Made by a program: the position numbers and the translations under genes
Notes under the pieces: generated by a model
Database searches by the model: none
The model's input: only the letters and a program-made list of their open reading frames with translations
Told to the model about the DNA's origin: nothing
Assembly: GCA_023457035.1 (NCBI GenBank)
Contig: JAEWNN010000080.1
Span: forward strand, 1-5,740
Length of the DNA: 5,740 nucleotides
Origin: Verrucomicrobiota bacterium
Lineage (GTDB): Bacteria; Verrucomicrobiota; Verrucomicrobiia; Opitutales; Opitutaceae
Direction: 5' to 3'
In this document: positions 1-5,740 of the stretch, piece by piece
Layout of the letters: every line of letters begins with the position of its first letter
Position numbering within the stretch: the stretch's first letter is position 1

Positions 1-2022
1 GCCGGATTTTGGATCGGCGAGGGCTTTCTCGAGCGAGGCGAGGGCCTGAGCGATGGCCTCGGTGCTGGGGCTGACGACATAGCTGCCGCCGGAGAGTGCG
101 GCGGCGTTTTCGAAGGGCGCCTTGTCCCTCTCGCCGACCATGCCGACCCAGACGGAGTGGACATCGAGCGCCTTCAGGGCGGCGAGGTATTGCTCGAACT
201 CCTTGCGCGATTTGCCGTCGGGGACCTGGAGCGCGGCGTCGGTGATGAAGAGCAGCGAACGGTTGCGGGAGGGAATCTTCTCGAGCGAGGCGAGGGCGGC
301 CTTGGTGGCCTTGAGCGTCTCGGTGCCGCCGGTGGAACTGATCGGGGCGAGGGCGCGAAGGAGGCGCGTGGGCTCGGCGGTGGGAACTTGCGCGAGTTTC
401 ACATCGCTGGAGAACGTGAACAGTTGCGTGACGCTGCCGGTGGGGAGGCGACCGAAGAAGCCGCGGAGCAGGTCCTTGGCGGTCTCGATGCGGCGGCCGC
501 ACCCGGGGGTCTTCGAATCCATGTCCATCGAGCCGCTGACATCGAGGACAAGGGTGACGACCGGGGTGTTGCTGGCGGCGACCTTGGCGGGGCGGCGGTA
601 GGTGATCTTGTAGTCGCGGTCGACGAGGCCGCGGATCTGGTCGAAGACGGTGCCGATGGTGTCGGCCTGCGCGCGGTAGTAGGCGCCGCCGGAGAGTGTC
701 GCGAGTTGTTGGAGCGTCTGCTCGTCGGGCTTCTCGCCGTAGGCGATGGTGAAGAGCGGTACCTTGGCGGCGGCGACGGAGTCGAAGACCTGTTCCTGCG
801 AGGCGCGGCTGCCGTAGCCGGGGTCCTCGACCTGGGCGTCGAAGCCGTCGGTGAAGACGACGATCGCGCTGCGGCGGTGGGAGGCGCACTTCGGCAGGCC
901 CTTCATGATCGAGTCGTAGAGCTTGGTCGAGCCGTCGGACTTGACGCCGCGGATGGCGTCGAGCAGGGCGGCGCGGTCGGGCGCGGCGAGCTCCTTCACC
1001 TTCGTGTCGAAGTCGAAGAAATCGACCGTGCAGTCGGGCGGGAGTTGTTCAACGAACTTGAGCGCGGCGTTTTGCGCCTCGCCGAAGATCTTGCGCATCG
1101 AGAAGGAGGAGTCGAAGAGCACGACGACGTGGAGCTTGGCCGGGATCGACTCGACGGAGAGCACTTCGCCGGGCTGGCCGCCCTCGAGGATGCGCACGGC
1201 CTCGGGTTTCGGTGCTTCGGCGAACATCGGCGCGGCGACGAGCAAGGTGCCGGTGGAACCGTCGGCCGTGGCGTCGCGCAAGACGAGTTCGGAGAGCCCT
1301 TTCGATTCCTCGCCTTCGAGGGCGCGCATCTGCGGCCAGTCGACCACAGTCTCGCCGCCGCTGGACACTGGGATCAACGCGGAGCGCAGCTCGGCCACGC
1401 CTTCGCCGCCGGTGGCAGTGAGTTGCCAGATGCCGGCGGGCAGGCGGAAGAGCGCATCGCCGGCGGGCGTGATGTCGGGGGAGACGGAGCCGGACTTGTA
1501 GAGCGGGTGGCGAAGCAGGAGGTTTTTCTCGGGCGTGGCGGAGAGGCGGGACTGGCCGGCGTTGCGGACGAGCAGCGTGCCCGGCGCCTCGCCCCAACGA
1601 ATGTCGGGCGCGGCCCCCTGGTCCTCGAGCTTAAGCGTGAGCGCGACGGGGCCGGTGGGTTTGCCGTTGATCGCGACCTCGATCTGCCAGTCGGCGGGAA
1701 GGTGCGGGAGCGTATCCCAGAGTTGGGTGGTGGCGCGCTCGGTGTCGAAGTTCCAGGTGAAATCGCTCCAGGCGGTGGCGGCGCCGAACTTGGCCTCGGC
1801 TCTAGCCTTGAACCGGACGGAGCCGCCGGCGCCGTCCGCGGTGACGCGCAGGGCGCGCAGGCGCTCGGTGCCGCCGGCGAAGGTGATCTCGGCCTTCGGC
1901 GCCGCCGGGGTGAGCTCGAGCTTCAGCTCGGCGCCGGGGACGAGGGGCTGGGGGGCGGCCGGGGCGTGAAGGAAGCAGACAAGCGCGAAGACCAGGGCAA
2001 GGGTAGGGCGAAGGAGGCGCAT
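1..2022 (-). CDS. secreted protein with two tandem VWA domains (3' end outside window)
   Basis: The minus-strand frame from an ATG at 2022 is open for 674 codons to base 1, so the C-terminus is missing. Residues 1-23 look like a Sec signal peptide: MRLLRP, a hydrophobic core, then APAAP. Residues 24-290 are probably beta-rich and carry no motif I recognise. VWA domain 1 (about 297-470) has a complete metal-ion-dependent adhesion site (MIDAS): D304-S-S-F-S308, T366 in DGSTKLYD, and T391-D392-G393. It resembles the VWFA-related proteins common in Acidobacteria. VWA domain 2 (about 486 to the edge) has D494-V-S-G-S498, T567 in a TGGTET motif, and T594-D595 followed by Ala rather than Gly. Both domains end in a matching LSGG-[SA]-Y segment. 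Such domains bind protein or matrix ligands through a divalent cation, so an extracytoplasmic adhesion or scaffold role is inferred; the ligand is unknown. No Shine-Dalgarno precedes the ATG. The gene lies 100 bp downstream of the methyltransferase and probably has its own promoter. Confidence 0.9.
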   Translation of the reverse strand, partial: MRLLRPTLALVFALVCFLHAPAAPQPLVPGAELKLELTPAAPKAEITFAGGTERLRALRVTADGAGGSVRFKARAEAKFGAATAWSDFTWNFDTERATTQLWDTLPHLPADWQIEVAINGKPTGPVALTLKLEDQGAAPDIRWGEAPGTLLVRNAGQSRLSATPEKNLLLRHPLYKSGSVSPDITPAGDALFRLPAGIWQLTATGGEGVAELRSALIPVSSGGETVVDWPQMRALEGEESKGLSELVLRDATADGSTGTLLVAAPMFAEAPKPEAVRILEGGQPGEVLSVESIPAKLHVVVLFDSSFSMRKIFGEAQNAALKFVEQLPPDCTVDFFDFDTKVKELAAPDRAALLDAIRGVKSDGSTKLYDSIMKGLPKCASHRRSAIVVFTDGFDAQVEDPGYGSRASQEQVFDSVAAAKVPLFTIAYGEKPDEQTLQQLATLSGGAYYRAQADTIGTVFDQIRGLVDRDYKITYRRPAKVAASNTPVVTLVLDVSGSMDMDSKTPGCGRRIETAKDLLRGFFGRLPTGSVTQLFTFSSDVKLAQVPTAEPTRLLRALAPISSTGGTETLKATKAALASLEKIPSRNRSLLFITDAALQVPDGKSRKEFEQYLAALKALDVHSVWVGMVGERDKAPFENAAALSGGSYVVSPSTEAIAQALASLEKALADPKSG

Positions 2023-2050
2023 GGCGGGATGGATGGTGACGGGGGGCGGG

Positions 2051-2063
2051 CGCGATCATCGCG
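2051..2063. promoter_or_regulatory. 13-bp perfect palindrome over the putative -10 (possible operator)
   Basis: The sequence CGCGAT-C-ATCGCG is a perfect inverted repeat with a single central base. It encloses the GATGAT proposed as the -10 of the VWA promoter. A repressor site is one reading. In such GC-rich DNA a chance palindrome is also quite possible. Confidence 0.22.
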
Positions 2064-2082
2064 GGCGTCGCGCCAGTGCCAA
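2055..2082 (-). promoter_or_regulatory. candidate sigma70-type promoter of the VWA gene
   Basis: Read on the minus strand, TTGGCA (2082-2077, five of six matches to TTGACA) is followed by a 16-base spacer and GATGAT (2060-2055, four of six matches to TATAAT). Transcription would begin near 2048 and leave a leader of about 26 bases before the ATG at 2022. The position fits, but similar matches arise by chance and no experimental evidence is visible. Confidence 0.35.
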
Positions 2083-2085
2083 CAC

Positions 2086-2110
2086 GAAAGCGGCCTGGTC
2101 TGGTGGCCGC
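2086..2110 (-). terminator. weak terminator-like hairpin after the methyltransferase gene
   Basis: On the minus strand GCGGCC (2110-2105) and GGCCGC (2095-2090) form a perfect 6-bp GC stem around a 9-base loop. TTTCG follows directly. It lies 12 bases past the methyltransferase stop codon and just ahead of the VWA promoter candidate. The T run is only three bases, so it is a weak intrinsic terminator at best. Confidence 0.35.
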
Positions 2111-2122
2111 ACGGAGGATGGA

Positions 2123-3130
2123 TCACTCCCTGACCGCGTGTAGCACCTGGAATCGCTGGCCGAGCAACGCCGGGTGGAGCAACTCGTGGAGCCGCGAGCG
2201 GCGCGGGTCGGGACCGGGTCTCGCGTCCCGGGTGATCCGCTCCGCGGCTGCGCCCGCGTGGCGGATGAGGAACGCCTCCTGCGACTCGAGGTGGATCGAC
2301 GTGAACCCCGTCCCGGTGAGCACCTGCTCGAGCCAGTCCCAGCAAATGTGGCACGTCAGGTCCTGGCGACCGGGCGCAGCCAGCAGGTCGCGCTCCTGCC
2401 GGTGCGAACGATAGGCGCGGGCGGTGCCGGCCGGTGTGTCGGTGGTGAGCGCGTCCCACGTCTTGCCGTAGTCGAACGCCAAGAACAGCCCACGCCAAGG
2501 GGCGCGGGCCAGTTGGGCGCACAACTCCGCCGCGGCGAGCGGCAGATCGAGCCGGTACCCATCGGGCGCGCTCGTGGGCAGGATCTCCGCCACCGCGGCG
2601 ACGGGCGGCGAAAACCCCGCGAGCTCCCGCTCGACCAGACGCTCGGCGTCGATCGCGACGCCCAGCTCGCGCCAAACGCCATCGCGCCGGATCAGGCGGT
2701 GGAACGGCTGGGCGTCGAACAGCTCGTTCGAGAAGACAACGCACTCGCCGGCCAGCGCAGGCTCCGCCCCGAGGTGACAGGTGCGCGCGGACCGAAAGGG
2801 GTGGGCCACGCCGTCAAGGACGCCGCCGTCCGGTTCAGCGCCAATCTCGACGAACTCGAAGCGGTGCAGCTCGGCATGTCCGAGCAATTGGCTGGCCGCA
2901 GCGGCGACGAGTTCCCCGAAGACGGTCCCGGTGCTGGTCGCCGTATAGAAGTCCGCCGCGGGTGAGAACCCGACCCGTTGGCGCACGCGACGATAGTAGC
3001 CGAGTTCCGGATGGTAGAGTGCGAGCGCCATGAACTGCGCAAAACTCACCGGCCCGTCGCCATGATCCATCCGGAAGACGGCCAGAAAACTGGCATCGTC
3101 GACGGCGTCGTTGGCGGTGGGTGGAAACAT
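2123..3130 (-). CDS. SAM-dependent methyltransferase, MidA/NDUFAF7 family
   Basis: This 335-residue protein belongs to the Methyltransf_28 (DUF185, COG1565) family. Its eukaryotic member NDUFAF7/MidA methylates an arginine of complex I subunit NDUFS2; the substrate of the bacterial proteins is not established. Family landmarks appear in order: an N-terminal helical part with YHPELGYY (39-46), DFYTATSTGTVFG (60-72), the SAM-loop region EIGAEPDGG (95-103), SNELFDAQP (134-142, family form ANEVLDALP), AFDYGK (218-223), and a C-terminal block with RAYRSHR (238-244) and QDLT (256-259). The SAM loop departs from the usual GAGxG pattern, and a C-H-I-C motif (260-263) stands where I would expect TAHVDF-like residues. 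The length is slightly short of the usual 350-400. The first ATG (3130) leaves only 26-35 bp to the divergent protease gene, and no ribosome binding site is obvious. The protein is probably cytoplasmic, having no signal peptide. The family call is firm; catalytic activity is less certain. Confidence 0.88.
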   Translation of the reverse strand: MFPPTANDAVDDASFLAVFRMDHGDGPVSFAQFMALALYHPELGYYRRVRQRVGFSPAADFYTATSTGTVFGELVAAAASQLLGHAELHRFEFVEIGAEPDGGVLDGVAHPFRSARTCHLGAEPALAGECVVFSNELFDAQPFHRLIRRDGVWRELGVAIDAERLVERELAGFSPPVAAVAEILPTSAPDGYRLDLPLAAAELCAQLARAPWRGLFLAFDYGKTWDALTTDTPAGTARAYRSHRQERDLLAAPGRQDLTCHICWDWLEQVLTGTGFTSIHLESQEAFLIRHAGAAAERITRDARPGPDPRRSRLHELLHPALLGQRFQVLHAVRE

Positions 3131-3153
3131 TGGACTAGGTCGGGGTTTCTTGC

Positions 3154-3157
3154 AGGA
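3154..3157 (+). promoter_or_regulatory. Shine-Dalgarno deciding the protease start
   Basis: AGGA lies 8 bases before the ATG at 3166. Its last base is also the first base of the competing ATG at 3157, which it therefore cannot serve. This favours initiation at 3166. Confidence 0.5.
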
Positions 3158-3165
3158 TGCCGCGG

Positions 3166-4470
3166 ATGCTCAAACGGATTCTCCTGACCGCGCTGGTAGT
3201 GTTGGCCATCGCCAATACGGCGATGCTGGTGCTGCTCGTGGGCGAGAGGCAGGGGTGGCTGACTCCGGATGCCGCCACAGCTCAGTCGCGCCGGTTTCGC
3301 CGGGTGCTTGAGGCGGTGGAGACCCGCTATTTCGAGCCGTCGGCGGCTACCCCGGAGAAACTTACCAACAGCGCCATCGGCGAGATGGTGCGCCGGCTCG
3401 ATCCGCATTCGGAGTTTCTCGACCGCCGCGAGAACGAGCGGGTGCAGAGCAACCTGCGCAGCGAGTTCGGCGGCATCGGCGTACAGATCGAGCTGAAGGA
3501 CGAGGCTGTGGTCGTGATCGCGCCGATCGCCGGCACGCCCGGCGAACGGGCGGGAATTCTCCGCGGCGACCGGATCGTGAAGGTCGACGGCAAGGCGATC
3601 GAGGCGCCGGTGCTGCGCAACGCGGTCGACCAGCTCCGCGGGAAGCCGGGGTCCAAGGTGCGGGTGGGTCTCGAGCGCACGGAGGCGGGGGTGTCGCGTG
3701 AGCTGGAGCTCGAGCTCGTGCGCGAGGTGATCAAGGTCGATACGATCCGCGCCGTGTCGATGGTCGCGCCGGGCATCGGGCAGATCCAGATCACCCAGTT
3801 CACCGAGCGCACCGCCACCGAATTCAAGACGGCGCTGGCGAAGCTCGAAGCCGAGGGGCTTCGCGCCCTCGTGCTCGATCTCCGCAACAACCCCGGTGGC
3901 CTTCTGACCGCCCCGGTGGAAGTACTAAGCCCGTTTTTCGATGACGGAGAGCTCGTGGTCTACACCCAGGGCCGGGACGCCAGCAGCCGAAGCGAGCTGC
4001 ACGCGCACGGCGCCGACAAGGCTCGGCGATACCCGATCGCCGTGCTCGTCAACGCCGGCAGCGCCAGTGCGGCCGAGATCGTCACCGGGGCGTTGCGCGA
4101 CACCCGCCGCGCCGTCGTCATCGGCGAGCGCACCTTCGGGAAGGGTTCCGTGCAGACGCTCGTGCCGCTCGGCGGCGGCGAAGCGCTGCGGCTGACCACC
4201 GCCCGCTACTTCACCCCCGGCGGCCAGGTGATCCACGGCCAAGGCATCGCCCCCGATGTGTCGCTGCCGGTCTCGGCCGAGGACGACCGCAGGCTCGGTA
4301 TCCAACGTCTGCGCGACGACTTCGCCACCCCGGCGGAGTTCAAGGCGCGGTTCGGTTTCGAGCCGATTCCCGACCGCCAGCTCGAGGCGGCGATCGACGT
4401 GTTGCAGGGCCTGCTGGCCTATACCGATACAGCCGCGCAGGTCCCCATGAGCGCCTCCGTCCTCCCATGA
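3166..4470 (+). CDS. S41 family carboxyl-terminal processing peptidase (CtpA/Prc-like)
   Basis: This is a 434-residue serine protease that degrades or trims proteins from their C-termini outside the cytoplasm. Numbering is from the ATG at 3166. Residues 5-26 form one hydrophobic segment preceded by LKR, most likely a signal anchor, as no clear cleavage site follows directly. DPHSEFL (79-85) precedes a PDZ domain (about 102-187) beginning GGIGVQIE. The S41 core (about 195-370) has LDLRNNPGG (237-245), GSASAAE with the predicted nucleophile S301, D312, and FGKGSVQ with the general base K326. The 25-residue Ser-Lys spacing and the Asp position match E. coli Prc, so the active site appears intact. 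YFTPGGQVIHGQGIAPDV is the usual family ending of the core. The start at 3166 is preferred because AGGA (3154-3157) sits 8 bases upstream; an ATG at 3157 would add three residues (MPR) but lacks a spaced ribosome site. The stop overlaps tsaD by four bases. The natural substrate cannot be inferred. Confidence 0.93.
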   Translation: MLKRILLTALVVLAIANTAMLVLLVGERQGWLTPDAATAQSRRFRRVLEAVETRYFEPSAATPEKLTNSAIGEMVRRLDPHSEFLDRRENERVQSNLRSEFGGIGVQIELKDEAVVVIAPIAGTPGERAGILRGDRIVKVDGKAIEAPVLRNAVDQLRGKPGSKVRVGLERTEAGVSRELELELVREVIKVDTIRAVSMVAPGIGQIQITQFTERTATEFKTALAKLEAEGLRALVLDLRNNPGGLLTAPVEVLSPFFDDGELVVYTQGRDASSRSELHAHGADKARRYPIAVLVNAGSASAAEIVTGALRDTRRAVVIGERTFGKGSVQTLVPLGGGEALRLTTARYFTPGGQVIHGQGIAPDVSLPVSAEDDRRLGIQRLRDDFATPAEFKARFGFEPIPDRQLEAAIDVLQGLLAYTDTAAQVPMSASVLP

Positions 4471-5507
4471 TCCTCGGAATCGAAAGCTCCTGCGACGAGA
4501 CCGCCCTGGCGGTGTTCGACCCCACCCACGGCCTGCGCGGCGAGTGGGTGCACAGCCAGATCGCGCTCCACCAGGCCTACGGCGGCGTGGTGCCGGACCT
4601 CGCCAGCCGCGAACATCTGCGGCACTTCGCGCCGCTGCTCCAGGTGGCCGCGACCGAGTGCGACCTGCGCCAGGTGACGCAGATCGCGGTCACCCGCGGG
4701 CCCGGCCTGGCCGCCTGTCTGGCGATGGGGGTGGCGGTGGCGAAGGCCTTGGCGCTGGAGTGGGGCATCCCGCTGGTCGGCGGCAACCATCTGCGCGGGC
4801 ATGCGTGGTCGCCGTTCATCAATCTCCATGGCGAGGCGCCGGCGGAGTTCGAGGCTCGGCTCGCGGTGTTGCTCCCGCACCTCGGGTTGCTCGTCTCGGG
4901 CGGCAACACCGTGCTGTTCTCCATCGACGCGCAGCGCCATATCATCGTGCTGGCGTCGACGCTCGACGACGCCGCCGGCGAGGCCCTCGACAAGGGCGCG
5001 AAGCTCCTCGGGCTCGGCTATCCCGGCGGCCCGCTCGTCGAGCAGCATGCGGCGAAGGGGCGGTCCGACGCCTTCGACTTCCCGCGCGGCAACAACTCCC
5101 GCGGCACGCTCGACTTCAGCTTCTCCGGCCTGAAGACCGCGCTGCGCTACACCCTGGAGAAGATGACCGACGCCGAGGTGCACGCCCGGCTCGACGACCT
5201 CTGCGCGAGCTACCAGGCCGCCGTGGTCGACGCGCTCGCGCGCAAGACGGAGCGGGCGCTGGAGGGCGGTGCGTACCGCAGCGTGGGACTCTCCGGCGGC
5301 GTGTCCAACAACCAGTCACTGCGCGCCGCCCTGACCGAGGTCGGCCGCCGCCACGGCGTGCCGTCGTTCGCCGCCGAGCCGCGGCACACCGGCGACAACG
5401 CCGCGATGATCGCCTTCGCCGCGTGGATGGACGCGGCGCGCCCGCGCACCGCGACGGAGGAGGGGAGCGGCCTGACGTTCGAGCCCGCGCTGGAACTGGC
5501 GGGGTGA
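4467..5507 (+). CDS. tsaD: tRNA N6-adenosine threonylcarbamoyltransferase TsaD
   Basis: TsaD (Kae1/Gcp/YgjD family) transfers the threonylcarbamoyl group from TC-AMP to A37 of tRNAs reading ANN codons, giving t6A. In bacteria it works in the cytoplasm with TsaB and TsaE, using TC-AMP from TsaC; none of these genes is in the window. The 346 residues match the family's usual length and carry its motifs: GIESSCDET (4-12), YGGVVPDLASREH (38-50), GPGL with AKALA (78-96), metal ligands H108 and H112 in NHLRGH, a phosphate loop SGGNT (144-148), LDDAAGEALDKGAKLLGLGYPGGP (start 166), DFSFSGLKTA (216-225), SGGVSNN (276-282) and the third metal ligand D310 in GDNAAMIA. The usual His of SGGHT is Asn147 here, and the H112-to-SGG stretch looks about ten residues longer than I recall for E. 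coli. The ATG overlaps the protease stop as ATGA and has no evident ribosome site, so expression probably depends on translational coupling to the upstream gene. Confidence 0.96.
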   Translation: MILGIESSCDETALAVFDPTHGLRGEWVHSQIALHQAYGGVVPDLASREHLRHFAPLLQVAATECDLRQVTQIAVTRGPGLAACLAMGVAVAKALALEWGIPLVGGNHLRGHAWSPFINLHGEAPAEFEARLAVLLPHLGLLVSGGNTVLFSIDAQRHIIVLASTLDDAAGEALDKGAKLLGLGYPGGPLVEQHAAKGRSDAFDFPRGNNSRGTLDFSFSGLKTALRYTLEKMTDAEVHARLDDLCASYQAAVVDALARKTERALEGGAYRSVGLSGGVSNNQSLRAALTEVGRRHGVPSFAAEPRHTGDNAAMIAFAAWMDAARPRTATEEGSGLTFEPALELAG

Positions 5508-5525
5508 GGGCCCGGGCCCCGGGCC
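5508..5525 (+). other. GC-only inverted repeat directly after tsaD
   Basis: Starting at the base after the tsaD stop, 18 bases consist only of G and C. GGCCCGGG (5509-5516) is perfectly complementary to CCCGGGCC (5518-5525). A real hairpin would need to open two or three central pairs for its loop. No T run follows, so it is not a standard intrinsic terminator; it could act in 3'-end protection or Rho-independent pausing, or be chance in GC-rich DNA. Confidence 0.3.
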
Positions 5526-5595
5526 GCATCGAGGCAGGCGTGTGGCCGACCCCGGCGACGCGGGGGCGAATCGGCGACCTCGCTTGGCCGGCAGC

Positions 5596-5624
5596 TTGAC
5601 ATCGGCGGCCTTCGCGCTCTTTGT
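5596..5624 (+). promoter_or_regulatory. candidate promoter with perfect TTGACA -35
   Basis: TTGACA (5596-5601) matches the -35 consensus exactly. A 17-base spacer leads to CTTTGT (5619-5624), a poor -10 with two of six matches. The predicted transcription start near 5631 would lie only about three bases before the micro-ORF ATG at 5634. The element may also serve a gene beyond the right edge. Confidence 0.3.
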
Positions 5625-5633
5625 CCGCCCGAC

Positions 5634-5720
5634 ATGTTCAGCCTCGCCAACGCCTCCCGCAGCTCGCTCGTCGCCCTCCTGGTCGTCGTAGTAGTCGCCT
5701 GCGTGCCGCGAGGGGTCTGA
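5634..5720 (+). CDS. possible 28-residue hydrophobic micro-protein
   Basis: An ATG-to-TGA frame encodes 28 residues: a polar start (MFSLANASRSS), a hydrophobic run of about eleven residues (LVALLVVVVVA, 12-22), then CVPRGV. The run could be a short membrane segment. V-V-A-C (20-23) also satisfies a lipobox, though only five residues would remain after cleavage and no Lys or Arg stands near the extreme N-terminus; R9 is the only basic residue before the run. It lies in the gap after tsaD with a TTGACA promoter candidate just upstream and no ribosome binding site, which would fit a nearly leaderless message. No known family is recognised. A frame this short can occur by chance, so it may be non-coding. 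Confidence 0.22.
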   Translation: MFSLANASRSSLVALLVVVVVACVPRGV

Positions 5721-5740
5721 GCAGGTACTCACGATTTTCG

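Noticed and set aside
157..2133. A 658-codon plus-strand open frame opposite the VWA gene
   Set aside because: It is antisense to a minus-strand frame with a signal peptide and two MIDAS-bearing VWA domains. Its own translation is low-complexity (Gly, Glu, Ala, Asp, Arg rich) without motifs, as expected from the complement of GC-biased codons.
1923..2744. A 273-codon minus-strand frame spanning the gap between methyltransferase and VWA genes
   Set aside because: It overlaps both real genes in another frame, and its product is Arg/Pro/Ala rich with no recognisable family.
2174..2965. A 263-codon plus-strand frame opposite the methyltransferase
   Set aside because: It is the complement of a gene with clear MidA-family motifs and encodes an Arg/Gly/Glu-rich sequence with no motif.
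3111..3141. TTGGCG followed by a possible -10 in front of the protease gene
   Set aside because: No hexamer at a spacing of 16-18 bases matches TATAAT at more than two or three positions, so it was not listed as a promoter.
4419..5183. A 254-codon minus-strand frame opposite tsaD
   Set aside because: The plus strand here is unmistakably TsaD; the antisense product has no family features.
4544..5599. A 351-codon plus-strand frame overlapping tsaD in a different phase
   Set aside because: It is an Arg/Ala/Gly-rich out-of-frame reading of tsaD that merely avoids stops because of high GC.
5316..5732. A minus-strand frame covering the region after tsaD
   Set aside because: Most of it is antisense to tsaD, and its composition and lack of motifs mark it as a shadow.
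1..5740. tRNA, rRNA, riboswitch, CRISPR, insertion sequence or attachment-site signals
   Set aside because: No cloverleaf, rRNA-like stretch, regularly spaced repeats, transposase frame or flanking inverted repeats were seen; nearly all of the window is accounted for by four ordinary genes.

Overview
The window is GC-rich, compact bacterial chromosome with four clear protein genes, one possible micro-ORF and no sign of mobile DNA, CRISPR or stable RNA genes. High GC, scarce Shine-Dalgarno sequences, and a MidA-like methyltransferase divergent from an S41 protease-tsaD pair suggest a Gram-negative bacterium. My best guess is Verrucomicrobiota, perhaps near Opitutus. This is an inference from general impression; no marker in the window proves it.

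Left half, minus strand. A SAM-dependent methyltransferase of the MidA/NDUFAF7 family (3130 to 2123) is followed by a 100-bp gap and then a large secreted protein with two tandem von Willebrand factor A domains. That gene starts at 2022 and is still open at base 1, so at least 674 codons are visible and its 3' end lies outside. The gap holds, in reading order on the minus strand, a weak terminator-like hairpin, a promoter-like TTGGCA-N16-GATGAT, and a 13-bp palindrome covering the putative -10. The VWA gene is therefore probably its own transcription unit.

Right half, plus strand. A membrane-anchored carboxyl-terminal processing protease (S41 family, PDZ domain, intact Ser/Lys dyad) starts only 26-35 bp from the methyltransferase start. 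Its stop overlaps the start of tsaD by four bases (ATGA), so the two are very likely cotranscribed and translationally coupled. TsaD makes the universal t6A37 tRNA modification together with partners not present here. After tsaD come a GC-rich hairpin, a TTGACA-type promoter candidate and a 28-codon hydrophobic micro-ORF whose reality is uncertain.

The genes do not form an evident shared pathway: two are envelope or secreted proteins (VWA, S41), one is tRNA modification, and one is a probable protein methyltransferase. I found no convincing new multi-gene system. The points most worth a second look are the tandem-VWA protein with its palindrome-marked promoter, the divergent SAM-binding loop of the methyltransferase, the altered SGGHT motif of TsaD, and the micro-ORF near the right edge.
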